Shown: positions 25,326-33,889 of the stretch, in pieces
Layout of the letters: each line of letters begins with the position of its first letter
Position numbering within the stretch: the stretch's first letter is position 1
DNA from: Paenibacillus soyae
GTDB lineage: Bacteria > Bacillota > Bacilli > Paenibacillales > Paenibacillaceae
Assembly (NCBI RefSeq): GCF_024623455.1
Contig: NZ_JANIPJ010000004.1
Span: 186,001-250,000, forward strand
Length of the DNA stretch: 64,000 bases
Direction of reading: 5' to 3'
Notes under the pieces: model-generated
The model's database searches: none
Told to the model about the DNA's origin: nothing
Seen by the model: the letters and a program-made list of their open reading frames with translations, nothing else
Position numbers and translations under genes: made by a program

Positions 25326-26096
25326 TTATTTGACCGCGGCGAAGAACAGCCTCTCGGAAGAGGCGTTAGCCGGCTTCAATTCGAAGTCCGCGTACCTGTC
25401 GACCGTGCGAAAGCCCGCCTTGCGAAGCGCCGACTCGATCCAATCGGGATCGTAGGCCCGTTGCAGGTGGGTCTCCTCGAAACGATGGAAGGACGGCGAT
25501 TCGGATCCGCGGGCGAAAATCGTAAGATGATGCTCGATGAAGCAGCGCGAAGGCTCGAAGTCGCATGTCCATATGTAAGCGATATCGCGTTCGTCCAGGA
25601 CGAAAGGCTGTTCCTCCGCGTAACGGATCAGCTGGCTTGGCGGATGCATATCGAACAGGAACGAACCGCCAGGCTTCAGCGCTTCGCACGTGCGGCGGAA
25701 TGCCGCTTCGATATCCTCTTCCTCCGTCAGGTAGTTCAAGCAGTCGCAGAACGAAATAACCGCGTCCACAGGCTCGGAGAGCTCCCATTCGCGCATATCC
25801 TGCTGCAGCCAGCGGATCGTGCCGGCGCGGGATCTGACGGCCTGCTGCGGCGTCTCGTCCCACTTGCTGCGGGCGACCGAGAGCATATCCGAAGACAGAT
25901 CGATGCCGTACACATGAAAACCCGAACGGGCCAGCGGAATGGCCAGGCTTCCCGTGCCGCAGCCCAGATCGACGACGGAGGCCGGAATGCCGTAGCGCGA
26001 CCAGGCTTCCCTTGCAAAGCCCAGCCAATCCGCATACGGCATATCCTCCATCAGCTGATCGTAGACAAGGGCGAATTGTCCGTAGGATTGCGTCAT
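25326..26096 (-). CDS. yqeM: SAM-dependent methyltransferase (YqeM-like)
   Basis: A 256-residue class I methyltransferase. Motif I is V-V-D-L-G-C-G-T-G-S-L-A at about residues 41-52, motif II G-I-D-L-S follows, and motif IV appears as V-I-S-F-C-D-C-L-N-Y. The start ATG overlaps the cvfB stop (ATGA), so it is translationally coupled and last in the yqe cluster. In Bacillus the gene at this position after yqeL (rsfS) is yqeM, of unknown substrate, and the match of position and fold supports the name. It acts in the cytoplasm; substrate unknown. Confidence 0.85.
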   Translation of the reverse strand: MTQSYGQFALVYDQLMEDMPYADWLGFAREAWSRYGIPASVVDLGCGTGSLAIPLARSGFHVYGIDLSSDMLSVARSKWDETPQQAVRSRAGTIRWLQQDMREWELSEPVDAVISFCDCLNYLTEEEDIEAAFRRTCEALKPGGSFLFDMHPPSQLIRYAEEQPFVLDERDIAYIWTCDFEPSRCFIEHHLTIFARGSESPSFHRFEETHLQRAYDPDWIESALRKAGFRTVDRYADFELKPANASSERLFFAAVK

Positions 26097-27013
26097 TTCG
26101 TATCGGCCCCTTCTGTCTGCTCCTTCTCGCCCGGAGGCTGCGCGAGGTAGGTCCAGCTGCCCTTCTGCGTAACGATTCCGTCCTTCATCAGCTTGCCGAG
26201 CGCCCTCTTGAACGCGGATTTGCTAATGCCGAACCGCTGCTTGATGATGTCGGCCTCGGTCTCGTCGGAATAAGGCATGCCTCCCGCCGGACGTTCCTTC
26301 AGGAACGCCAGAATCCGGTCGGCATCCTCGACTCGTCCGACTTCCTTCCGCTCGGTCATGGAGAGGTTAACGCGTCCGTCCTCCCGTATGTAGGTTACTC
26401 TCGCGCGCACGCGTTCGCCTAGACGAAGCGGCTTCGTCCGCTCGGAGCTTGGGATGAGTCCGTACACGCCGAACCCGACGACTCCGCCGTCGACGATGAC
26501 GAACGAGCCCATCTGGAGCGTCTTCGTTACCCAGCCCTCGACCCACGTATTCCGCCAGCTAGCGGGAGCTTCGAACACGAGCGGAGACAGATCTTCCTCG
26601 AAGGCAAGCTTGGCGACAAGCCTGCCGATCTTGTCGTGCTTCATCACGACGAATACTTCGTCGCCGGGAAGCGGCCGGTAGGCAATGCTCTCGGGAAGCT
26701 CGGAGAGAGGAAGCAGCAGATGCCGGCTGAGACCCATCTCGAGGAAGCAGCCGAGCTTCGGATGCACGTCGGCGACCTTCAGCCTGGCAAGCTCGCCGAG
26801 CTGCAGAAGCGGCTTCTTCATCGTAGCGGCCAGCCGGTCCTCGGAATCGAAATAGATGAAGACGGTAACCGTATTCCCGACGCCCGGCTTCGAACCGACC
26901 AGCTCCGTGTAATGCAGCAGTACCTCCGCCTCTCCGTCGCTCAGGAAAAATCCGTACGGAGACACTTCCCGCGATATTTTCAGCGTATAGGTCTGACCTG
27001 CCGTCAGGCTCAT
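26093..27013 (-). CDS. cvfB: CvfB-family S1 RNA-binding protein
   Basis: A 306-residue protein with tandem S1-type OB-fold domains (about 1-65, 70-140 and 145-220; motifs G-F-F-L-S-D-G, G-C-F-L-E-M-G-L and G-S-F-V-I-V-D-G) and a C-terminal winged helix (~235-295; I-I-K-Q-R-F-G-I-S-K-S-A-F-K-R-A-L-G-K-L). This is the layout of CvfB/YitL, an RNA-binding regulator affecting virulence gene expression in Staphylococcus. Both ends overlap neighbours by ATGA (rsfS before, yqeM after), so it is built into the yqe operon here, whereas B. subtilis yitL is elsewhere. Confidence 0.9.
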   Translation of the reverse strand: MSLTAGQTYTLKISREVSPYGFFLSDGEAEVLLHYTELVGSKPGVGNTVTVFIYFDSEDRLAATMKKPLLQLGELARLKVADVHPKLGCFLEMGLSRHLLLPLSELPESIAYRPLPGDEVFVVMKHDKIGRLVAKLAFEEDLSPLVFEAPASWRNTWVEGWVTKTLQMGSFVIVDGGVVGFGVYGLIPSSERTKPLRLGERVRARVTYIREDGRVNLSMTERKEVGRVEDADRILAFLKERPAGGMPYSDETEADIIKQRFGISKSAFKRALGKLMKDGIVTQKGSWTYLAQPPGEKEQTEGADTK

Positions 27014-27357
27014 GCGAATTCCACGACCTTAGCGTCCGACCATAATCGTTCGATATTATAATAGTCCCGCTCGTCCCGGTGGAACACATGCACGATGACG
27101 TCGCCAAGATCGATGAGCACCCATCTCGCGGTATCCATGCCCTCGATGCCGCGCACGCGCCCGCCGCCGATTTCCGCCTGCTTGCGCACTTCCGTCGCAA
27201 TGGCCTGCACTTGCGTATCGGAATTGCCGCTGCAAATCACGAAATAATCGGCCACAAGCGAAATTTCCTTCAGGTTCAAAGCGACGACGTTCATCGCTTT
27301 TTTATCTTCGGCGGCCTTCACCGCTGTTTTCAACAAAAGGTCAGCATTCAATGCCAT
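27010..27357 (-). CDS. rsfS: Ribosome silencing factor
   Basis: A 115-residue RsfS/YbeB/Iojap protein that binds uL14 on the 50S subunit and blocks subunit joining when nutrients are low. Key pattern: V-A-D-Y-F-V-I-C-S-G-N-S, then W-V-L-I-D-L-G-D-V-I-V-H-V-F-H and R-D-Y-Y-N-I-E-R-L-W, all canonical. I chose the ATG at 27357, ten bases after AGGAGG; an ATG at 27366 touches that site. It overlaps cvfB by four bases and follows yqeK by 65 bases. Confidence 0.95.
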   Translation of the reverse strand: MALNADLLLKTAVKAAEDKKAMNVVALNLKEISLVADYFVICSGNSDTQVQAIATEVRKQAEIGGGRVRGIEGMDTARWVLIDLGDVIVHVFHRDERDYYNIERLWSDAKVVEFA

Positions 27358-27422
27358 TATGGACATTCCTCCTAAATATGACGAAGCAGCACCGCTTCGC
27401 AAGCTTCCAACATTCGATATCG

Positions 27423-27992
27423 TTAGTTTCCGCGAATTTCCTCAATTAATCCGTTCCGCGCTTCCAAAGTTAACGGATAAATCCTTTTGCCTTTGGCGAT
27501 GAGGAAGCCGATCGTGCCGTCGAGTCCGGCCAGGACCGCCTTCTCCAGGCTTTCCTCGCCAATGGCGCGGATCTCGTCTACTCCGGGGAAGGACCGGCCC
27601 GGCTCGATATAATCGGCCAGCCATACGATCTTCTCCAGCTTGGACATGCCCCTGCGCCCGGACGTATGATACCGGATCGCGTCCAGCACGCCGGCGTCCG
27701 TAATTCCAAACTCCTGCTCCGCGACCCAGGCGCCGACGAATTGATGCCACAGCTCCTTGTCGTAGCCGAGCACATCCTCCGAAAGGCCGTTATCGCGGAT
27801 TAGGCTGCCCTGGCGTTCCGTCGGCCAATATTTCGCGACGTCGTGCAGGATGGCCGCAAGCTCCGCGCGCCGCGGATCCTCGCCGTATCGTTCCGCGAGC
27901 AGGATGGCCGTCGCCATGACGCCCTCGGTATGAATCCATCGGCGCTCGGGCATCTCCGCCCGAACCCGTTCAATCATCAATTGACGATCCAT
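27423..27992 (-). CDS. yqeK: HD-domain diadenosine tetraphosphatase YqeK
   Basis: A 189-residue HD hydrolase. The metal motif is A-I-L-H-D-V-A-K-Y-W at about residues 45-54, with R-R-W-I-H-T-E-G and W-L-A-D-Y-I-E-P-G-R also typical. YqeK proteins split Ap4A symmetrically to ADP, limiting alarmone build-up. The ATG at 27992 (or TTG at 28001) lies inside the end of nadD, so the two genes overlap by about 23 bases and are translationally coupled. It is cytoplasmic. Confidence 0.92.
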   Translation of the reverse strand: MDRQLMIERVRAEMPERRWIHTEGVMATAILLAERYGEDPRRAELAAILHDVAKYWPTERQGSLIRDNGLSEDVLGYDKELWHQFVGAWVAEQEFGITDAGVLDAIRYHTSGRRGMSKLEKIVWLADYIEPGRSFPGVDEIRAIGEESLEKAVLAGLDGTIGFLIAKGKRIYPLTLEARNGLIEEIRGN

Positions 27993-28572
27993 AGAGCCCA
28001 AGCCCCCTTATATAAGCATATACCGGCTCCGGCACGAGATATCGCGCGGAACGTCCATCCGCGAACCGGCTCCGAATTTCCGTCGACGAGATGCCGATCT
28101 GCGGCATCTTGGCGAGAGTCAGCGAATCCCGCAGGAAGTCCGGCAGCCAGGTCAAGCGTAAAGGCTCTCCCGGCCGTTCCAATCCTATAAAGCCCGCCAG
28201 CTTCGACAGCTCTTCGATGCGATGCCAGCGCGGCAGATCGTTAATGCGGTCCGATCCGATAATATAAGAGAAGGCATGTCCGGGGTGAAGCTTGCGCAGC
28301 TCCGTTACCGTATCGATGGAATAACTGACTCCGCCTCGCTTCAGCTCGATATCGAGGACCCGGAAAGAGCCGTTACCCTGGGTGGCCAGGCGCACCATCT
28401 CCACGCGCCGTTCCCCTGTCGCAAGCGGCGCCCGATCCTTAAGCGGCGGATCCGCGGTCGGGATGAACCAAACCTCGTCCAAGTCCGCCTGCTCCCGGGC
28501 CGTTTCCGCCGCGATGAGATGCCCTGCGTGTATCGGGTCGAACGTCCCGCCCATGATGCCGATCTTCTTCAC
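27970..28572 (-). CDS. nadD: Nicotinate-nucleotide adenylyltransferase
   Basis: A 200-residue NAD-synthesis enzyme that joins nicotinate mononucleotide and ATP to give deamido-NAD. The nucleotidyltransferase motif G-G-T-F-D-P-I-H-A-G-H-L is at residues 9-20 and the second motif I-S-S-T-E-I-R near 165, both intact. The start is GTG at 28572. It lies 18 bases after yhbY and overlaps yqeK, the standard order in Firmicutes. Confidence 0.95.
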   Translation of the reverse strand: MKKIGIMGGTFDPIHAGHLIAAETAREQADLDEVWFIPTADPPLKDRAPLATGERRVEMVRLATQGNGSFRVLDIELKRGGVSYSIDTVTELRKLHPGHAFSYIIGSDRINDLPRWHRIEELSKLAGFIGLERPGEPLRLTWLPDFLRDSLTLAKMPQIGISSTEIRSRFADGRSARYLVPEPVYAYIRGLGLYGSSIDD

Positions 28573-28590
28573 TAACTCCAGCTCCTCTTC

Positions 28591-28881
28591 TTAAGGAAGC
28601 TCAATCGTTTTGTGGTCCTTGGACTCCTTGTACAGCACGATGGTCTTGCCGATAACCTGCACAAGCTCGGCCCCCGACGCCTTGGCTACTTCGACGCCGA
28701 TTTCCTTCGGGTCGTCAAGGCAATTGTTCAGCACGGAAATCTTGATCAGCTCTCTCGTCTCGATAGCCTCTTCGATATGGCGGACCAGCTGGTCGTTCGT
28801 TCCGCCTTTGCCGACCTGGAATATCGGCTGCAAATGATGCGCCTGCGAGCGCAAATAACGTTTTTGTTTGCCTGTTAACAT
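28591..28881 (-). CDS. yhbY: Ribosome assembly RNA-binding protein YhbY
   Basis: A 96-residue CRM-domain protein (YqeI in Bacillus) that binds pre-50S particles. It has the family N-terminus M-L-T-G-K-Q-K-R-Y-L-R-S, the loop G-K-G-G-T-N-D, and the end I-V-L-Y-K-E-S-K-D. The frame is open to 28917, but the ATG at 28881 matches the conserved start and has AAGGATG upstream. It is a cytoplasmic ribosome factor within the yqe operon. Confidence 0.94.
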   Translation of the reverse strand: MLTGKQKRYLRSQAHHLQPIFQVGKGGTNDQLVRHIEEAIETRELIKISVLNNCLDDPKEIGVEVAKASGAELVQVIGKTIVLYKESKDHKTIELP

Positions 28882-28963
28882 CTTCTCAACATCCTTTGTC
28901 GTATACGTATGGTCCATATTCTATCGTTGCCGCATGCGGGCTCCCAAAACGCAAATTCGCCTC

Positions 28964-29836
28964 TCATCCGAGAAGCGAAGCGAGCACCTCTTCCCTCATC
29001 GCGGCCGCCGGCGCGGGTTGCCCCGTCCAATACTCGAACGCGTAAGCTCCTTGATAAATAAACATGCCGAGACCGCCGTGAGCGGTGCAGCCTCTAGCTT
29101 CGGCCGCCTTCAGGAATGCGGTCTGCAGCGGGTTGTAGATCAGGTCGCTCGCCACCGAGCCCGGCTTCAGCCATTCGCCCGGGACGGGAGACTGGCCGAC
29201 GTCCGGGAACATCCCTACGGACGTTGTATTAATGACGATGTCCGCGTCCGCGCACCACTCTTCCAGCTTATCGGTCGAAGCTGCCTCGACGGGGGCCGAG
29301 CCGCCCGAGAGGGACGCGGCCAGCTCCGCGGCGCGGTCAGCCGAGCGATTCACGATTCGAACCCGCTCCGGATTTTCCAGAAGCAGCGCATAAACGATGC
29401 CGCGGGACGCTCCGCCCGCGCCGATGACGGTGATTCGCTTGCCCGACAAATCAGGCAAAGCTTCCTCCTTAAGCGACCGCACATAACCGATGCCGTCGGT
29501 GTTGTAGCCAGTCAGCTTGCCGTTATCGTTCACGATCGTATTGACGGCCCCTATGATGCGCGCGCTTTCGTGAATATCGTCGAGGAGCTCCATGATGCGG
29601 AGCTTATGCGGAATCGTGACGTTCACGCCGCGGATGCCCATTGCGCGTACGCCCTTGACGAAATCCCCGAGCTTATCGTCCGTAATATGGAAAGCCGAGT
29701 AGACGCCGTTAATTCCCGTTTCCCGGAAAGCGCGGTTCATCATGATCGGCGATTTCGAATGGCGGATCGGATCGCCGATTACGCCGTACAGCACCGTATG
29801 GCTGTCAATTTTGTGTCCTGTTGCTATCCCCGTCAC
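28964..29836 (-). CDS. aroE: Shikimate dehydrogenase
   Basis: A 290-residue NADP-dependent enzyme of aromatic amino-acid synthesis (3-dehydroshikimate to shikimate). Substrate motif S-K-S-P-I-M-M-N, catalytic lysine and partner in N-V-T-I-P-H-K, Rossmann motif G-A-G-G-A-S-R-G-I and the C-terminal Q-G-A-Y-A-F-E-Y-W-T are all present. It begins with GTG at 29836 after GGGGGAG. It is part of the yqeG-yqeH-aroE series. Confidence 0.95.
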   Translation of the reverse strand: MTGIATGHKIDSHTVLYGVIGDPIRHSKSPIMMNRAFRETGINGVYSAFHITDDKLGDFVKGVRAMGIRGVNVTIPHKLRIMELLDDIHESARIIGAVNTIVNDNGKLTGYNTDGIGYVRSLKEEALPDLSGKRITVIGAGGASRGIVYALLLENPERVRIVNRSADRAAELAASLSGGSAPVEAASTDKLEEWCADADIVINTTSVGMFPDVGQSPVPGEWLKPGSVASDLIYNPLQTAFLKAAEARGCTAHGGLGMFIYQGAYAFEYWTGQPAPAAAMREEVLASLLG

Positions 29837-29884
29837 AGTGTCTCCCCCTTAACCATTAACCGGAGCCCCCGATTCAAGATCCGG

Positions 29885-31012
29885 TTAGATCATCGAATCG
29901 CGCAGCAAAACTTTGACGCCCTTCGGCGCGTAGACGTCCATCAGCGCGCCGCGCATGCCGTTCACCTGAATCCACCCGAGGCCGGAAATAAAGACGTCCT
30001 GCTTCTCCCCTTGTCTGACTCGCAGCGAATGTCGCGTCCATTCCGGAATCGACTCCAGCTCCTCGAGCGTAGGCGCGCCGAGCAGCTCGCCCTTATGATC
30101 GTCATAGAGAGAATCCGCCCTCTCGAGCTTCGTCCGATGGACGTTCAAGGCGTTGGAAATATAAAGCGTAAAGGATTGGCGCTCGCCTTCGACGAAATCA
30201 AATCGAACCAAGCTGCCGATGAACAAGGTTTGCTGCTCGTTCAGCTGATAGACAAGCGGCTTGATCGGCTTATCGGGCAGCAGAGAGCCCAAGAAGCTGC
30301 GCGGCACGACTTCGGTCATGCGGCTGGCATATACGATGCCCGGCGTATCGATAATCGATTTGCCGTCCTCGAGCGGAATGTTCACCGCGTCCAGCGTCGT
30401 TCCGGGATATCTGGACGTCGTCAGCTCCCGCTCCATATCGCTGTAATCCCGGATCAGCCGATTAATGAGCGTGGACTTGCCGACGTTGGTCGCGCCTACC
30501 ACGTACACATCCCGATCCCCGCGGTGACGGTCCAGCGCTTCGATGACATGCTCGAACCCCATGTTGCGCTTGGCGCTGCATAACACGACGTCGATCGTGC
30601 GGAGCCCTTGGGCTTTGGCTTGCTTCTGCACCCAATTCCGGATCCGGTTCGTGTTCATGCCCTTCGGCAGCAAGTCGATCTTGTTCACGACGAGCAGCAC
30701 GGGATTGTTCCCTACGAACCGCTGTAGGCCCGTAATCAAGCTTCCTTCGAAATCGTACAGGTCGACGATATGCACGACCAGACTGTCCGTCGTTCCGATG
30801 CTTCCCAGCAGCTTCAGGAAATCGTCCTGGTCCACCGCTACGGATGAAGCTTCATTATAATGCTTGATCCGGAAGCAGCGCTGGCAGATCACGGGTTCTT
30901 TCTGCACGGCCGCCTCCGGTATGTATCCGGCTTGCTCCGGATCTTGGAACTGCAGCTTGACGCCGCAGCCCGCGCAGGAAATCGCGGTCTCTCTTAGCTG
31001 TTGGTCGCTCAC
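29885..31012 (-). CDS. yqeH: Ribosome biogenesis GTPase YqeH
   Basis: A 375-residue circularly permuted GTPase needed for 30S assembly. An N-terminal zinc finger (C-A-G-C-G and C-Q-R-C-F) is followed by the G motifs in permuted order: G4 N-K-I-D-L, G5 S-A-K, G1 G-A-T-N-V-G-K-S-T, G2 P-G-T-T and G3 D-T-P-G. The GTG start at 31012, five bases after GAGGAGG, overlaps the yqeG stop by four bases (GTGA). The frame is open slightly upstream but without a start that fits better. Confidence 0.95.
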   Translation of the reverse strand: MSDQQLRETAISCAGCGVKLQFQDPEQAGYIPEAAVQKEPVICQRCFRIKHYNEASSVAVDQDDFLKLLGSIGTTDSLVVHIVDLYDFEGSLITGLQRFVGNNPVLLVVNKIDLLPKGMNTNRIRNWVQKQAKAQGLRTIDVVLCSAKRNMGFEHVIEALDRHRGDRDVYVVGATNVGKSTLINRLIRDYSDMERELTTSRYPGTTLDAVNIPLEDGKSIIDTPGIVYASRMTEVVPRSFLGSLLPDKPIKPLVYQLNEQQTLFIGSLVRFDFVEGERQSFTLYISNALNVHRTKLERADSLYDDHKGELLGAPTLEELESIPEWTRHSLRVRQGEKQDVFISGLGWIQVNGMRGALMDVYAPKGVKVLLRDSMI

Positions 31013-31533
31013 TTCGTTTCCTCCTCGTACCACAAACCGCGCTTGCGAAGCCTCGCGAGCGCAAACCGTTCGATCCGGCGGTTCACCAGCGTCATAACGC
31101 CTTCGTCTGCCGGCGAGATCGGAATGACCAGAATCGTGAACAGCCCCATCCTGTTGCCGCCCAGCACGTCGGTCATCATTTGATCTCCGATCATGACCGT
31201 TTGCTGCGCTTCGAGGCCCAGCATCGCGAGCGCTTTGCGGAACGACGCCTGCGTCGGCTTCTTCGCCTTGTGCAAGAACGGAATGTCCAGCGGCGCCGCG
31301 AAGTTGCTTACCCGCGTTTTGTTATTGTTGGACACGATGACGACCTTGAAGCCCGCGGCTCTTACCTTATCCAGCCAAGCGACCAGCTCCGGCGTCGCCA
31401 GAGGCTCCTTCGCCCCGACGAGCGTATTGTCGAGATCCGTGATGATGCCTCGCACGCCTCTGGCGGCGAGTTCATCGAGGTTAATATCATATACCGAATT
31501 AACGCGCATATTCGGCAGCAATCGTTCGAACAT
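31009..31533 (-). CDS. yqeG: YqeG-family HAD phosphatase
   Basis: A 174-residue HAD (subclass IIIA) phosphatase-like protein. Motif I is I-T-D-L-D-N-T-L-V with both aspartates, motif II V-I-V-S-N-N-N, motif III region K-P and motif IV G-D-Q-M-M-T-D. It is first gene of the yqe cluster and coupled to yqeH. Substrate in bacteria is undefined; mitochondrial relatives act on phosphatidylglycerophosphate. Confidence 0.92.
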   Translation of the reverse strand: MFERLLPNMRVNSVYDINLDELAARGVRGIITDLDNTLVGAKEPLATPELVAWLDKVRAAGFKVVIVSNNNKTRVSNFAAPLDIPFLHKAKKPTQASFRKALAMLGLEAQQTVMIGDQMMTDVLGGNRMGLFTILVIPISPADEGVMTLVNRRIERFALARLRKRGLWYEEETK

Positions 31534-31573
31534 AAGTGAATATCCCTCTTCTTTCTCCCTGCTATCTTACGAA

Positions 31574-31603
31574 ACTATACCATATAATCCGAATTTGTTG
31601 CAA
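31574..31603 (-). promoter_or_regulatory. Promoter of the yqeG-to-yqeM operon
   Basis: On the minus strand TTGCAA (31598-31603), an 18-base spacer and an extended -10 TGG-TATAGT (31574-31579) lie about 40 bases before the yqeG start. The -35 box abuts the U-tract of the terminator of the upstream operon, a very compact junction. Confidence 0.65.
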
Positions 31604-31641
31604 AAAAATACCGCTTGGCGGCGAACGCCGTCAAGCGGTAT
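31601..31641 (-). terminator. Terminator of the MoxR/DUF58/transglutaminase operon
   Basis: ATACCGCTTG (31608-31617) pairs with CAAGCGGTAT (31632-31641), with GGCG/CGCC pairing inside. On the minus strand U residues follow directly. Confidence 0.85.
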
Positions 31642-31657
31642 GCGCGAGTGCTGCCTG

Positions 31658-33889
31658 CTACTTCAGCTCTCCGATCAAATAACGCACCTTGCTCACGAAC
31701 CGGTCGGCTTCCTCCCTGGAAGCCGGGGCCGCTCCGTACTTCGCCTGCTCGAAGCGGTCCAGCACGTAGCGGAAATCCTCCTTGAGCCGCTTCTGACTCT
31801 CCGTCCACCTGGAGACGGCTTCGCGAAGCGTCTCGTGCTCCGCCCGTTGAAGCCCCCGCTTCCTGCACATGCGGAGAAGACGGTTCGTCTCCATGACGAT
31901 CAGCTCGTTGGCGGTGTAGGAACGGTTCCGAAGGCTGCGCCAAGTCTGCAGCACCTGCCGGCGTCCGAGGAACGCGGCGGCCGCCGCGACGATCGCGATA
32001 GCCGACAAGCCGATCCACGCCCATGCGCCGTTAGAGGATTTCGAAGTTTCCGCGGCATCCGGAGTCGTCTCCGGCAAATCCGTGTCCGTCTCGGGAAGAA
32101 CAAGCTCTTCCCCTTCGGGCGCCACATACGGGAAACGGAAGCCCGAAGTCGGTTCGAACGGAATCCAGCCGTAGCCGTCGAAATAAATTTCGACCCAGGA
32201 GTGCGCATCCGAGTTGCGCACCGTATACATCCCCGCTCCGGTAGGATTAAGGTCCTCCTCGTCCAGCATGCCGCTTGGCGGACCGTAATAATCGGCCGGC
32301 AGGGCGCCGGGCGAGAAGCCCTTCACCCACCGGGCCGGCAGATCCAGCGTGCGGGCCATAACGGCCATCGAGGTGGAGAAGTAGTCGCAGTAGCCTTCGA
32401 GAAGCTCGAAGAGGAACTGATCGACAAAATCCCCGCTCTCTCCCGACAGCTTCGATAAATCCGGTTTATTATTGTAGGCGTACGTATTCTTCAAATACTG
32501 CTCAAGCAGCTTCGCTTTGTCGTAATCCGTTGCGCCGGCGGCCGTTATCTCGGCCGCAAGGCTGCGAACGCGTTCGGTAACCGTGTCCGGGAGCTGCAGA
32601 TACATCTGGTTAAGTCTCGCATCAGGCAGCCGGGCTTCGGTGCCGCGGAGTCCCTCTTCGTCGAGGACGACGACGGAGGACGTAATCGAATACGTCTTCG
32701 GATACTCCTCTTCCCCGTTCCAGCGGAGCTCCGCGCTTTCCGGGAGCCAGCTTAGGCGCCGAGGCAGAGCCGCCTCTGGCTCTCCGATCCAGTTGATCTT
32801 GGAGATCGGCGCCGCTCCGAACAACACCGGGAAGACGTCATCGCGTTCGATCGTGACGATCTGGCTCACGTTCGTCACTTCCGCAAGCGAAGGCTCGAAG
32901 GTAAGCGCGAGCTCCTGCTCCTTGGCGACGCGGGTCATCTCGACCGGAACGTCCGAGTCATCCCAGCCTTTGCCGTTGTAGACGGTCTTGTCTTCTCCGC
33001 GCCAGTAGCTCTTCTGGGAGGTCTGAACCGTCATCATCGGCGAGAAGTCGTAGTCGAAGCCGCCGCCCAGCTCCTCGTCGTTGCGGCTGTAGCCAGAGCT
33101 CGCGTTCCCGCTCGAGAACGGCTCGCTGTCGTCCACCATCGCTTTCTCTCCGAGAAATACGCGTACTTCTTCGCCTTTCGCGTTCTTCCATATCGTGTAA
33201 GGATCCTGGAGCAGCGGAGCGATCGAGGGCACGTTCAGCGCGATGACCAAGAAGACGGCCAAGACGACGGCGGCCGGGGTGATGACCCGCACCGGATATT
33301 CCAGCAGATGGCTCCAGCTGTCGGGATGCTTGCGCTCCAGGTTGTGCAGGTGATCCAGCACCAGCCAGATCAATCCGACGAAGACGACGATCGCGACGTT
33401 ATCCCACAGCCAGATCGGGGTGAAGGAATCAGCGACGGTAAGCAGGAGAATGCTCGCCCCGATAAAGCCGAACATCCGGATTCTCGTCACCGTCCATAGG
33501 CTGAACAAGAGATGGATAAACCATAGAAGAATGCCGAACCAAATAAAAGGATGAAGACCCGCAAGCGTCTGCTGAAGCCACCAGCCCACATCGCCGGCTT
33601 GCTCCGGCGGCGCGACCTCCCATTCCATTCTGGCGTGGCGGAACGATAAGATAACGGCCGCAAGGAATTGCAGCGTCCATCTGACGAACCTCAGCCGATA
33701 AGGCAGAAACAAATCGATGATGAATGCCCAAATTAACGTGCCGTAAGCGATCGCGTAGCTTTCGGGCCACCAGTAGTCTTCGAAGATGGCCAAGCAGCTC
33801 ATGACGACGGCCGCGACGAACAAGGAAACGAATCTCTCATACCAATGGCTGCCGAAATAGTGCAGGATGGCCTTCGCCGGCTTCCTCAT
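31658..33889 (-). CDS. Membrane transglutaminase-like protein (DUF3488/DUF4129 type)
   Basis: A 743-residue membrane protein. Six or so N-terminal helices (to ~residue 215) precede a large extracytoplasmic part holding a transglutaminase-like core: catalytic cysteine in E-G-Y-C-D-Y-F-S-T-S-M-A (about 480), histidine in N-S-D-A-H-S-W-V-E-I-Y and aspartate in the following Y-F-D-G-Y-G-W. A last helix (W-A-W-I-G-L-S-A-I-A-I-V-A) is followed by a cytoplasmic DUF4129-like tail. Its start overlaps the DUF58 gene by four bases. MoxR-DUF58-transglutaminase sets are widespread; the substrate is unknown. Confidence 0.9.
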   Translation of the reverse strand: MRKPAKAILHYFGSHWYERFVSLFVAAVVMSCLAIFEDYWWPESYAIAYGTLIWAFIIDLFLPYRLRFVRWTLQFLAAVILSFRHARMEWEVAPPEQAGDVGWWLQQTLAGLHPFIWFGILLWFIHLLFSLWTVTRIRMFGFIGASILLLTVADSFTPIWLWDNVAIVVFVGLIWLVLDHLHNLERKHPDSWSHLLEYPVRVITPAAVVLAVFLVIALNVPSIAPLLQDPYTIWKNAKGEEVRVFLGEKAMVDDSEPFSSGNASSGYSRNDEELGGGFDYDFSPMMTVQTSQKSYWRGEDKTVYNGKGWDDSDVPVEMTRVAKEQELALTFEPSLAEVTNVSQIVTIERDDVFPVLFGAAPISKINWIGEPEAALPRRLSWLPESAELRWNGEEEYPKTYSITSSVVVLDEEGLRGTEARLPDARLNQMYLQLPDTVTERVRSLAAEITAAGATDYDKAKLLEQYLKNTYAYNNKPDLSKLSGESGDFVDQFLFELLEGYCDYFSTSMAVMARTLDLPARWVKGFSPGALPADYYGPPSGMLDEEDLNPTGAGMYTVRNSDAHSWVEIYFDGYGWIPFEPTSGFRFPYVAPEGEELVLPETDTDLPETTPDAAETSKSSNGAWAWIGLSAIAIVAAAAAFLGRRQVLQTWRSLRNRSYTANELIVMETNRLLRMCRKRGLQRAEHETLREAVSRWTESQKRLKEDFRYVLDRFEQAKYGAAPASREEADRFVSKVRYLIGELK

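Noticed and set aside
28868..30583. A 571-codon open frame on the plus strand
   Set aside because: It runs across yhbY, aroE and yqeH in antisense, ignoring their boundaries, and its product is low-complexity and basic. It is a shadow frame.
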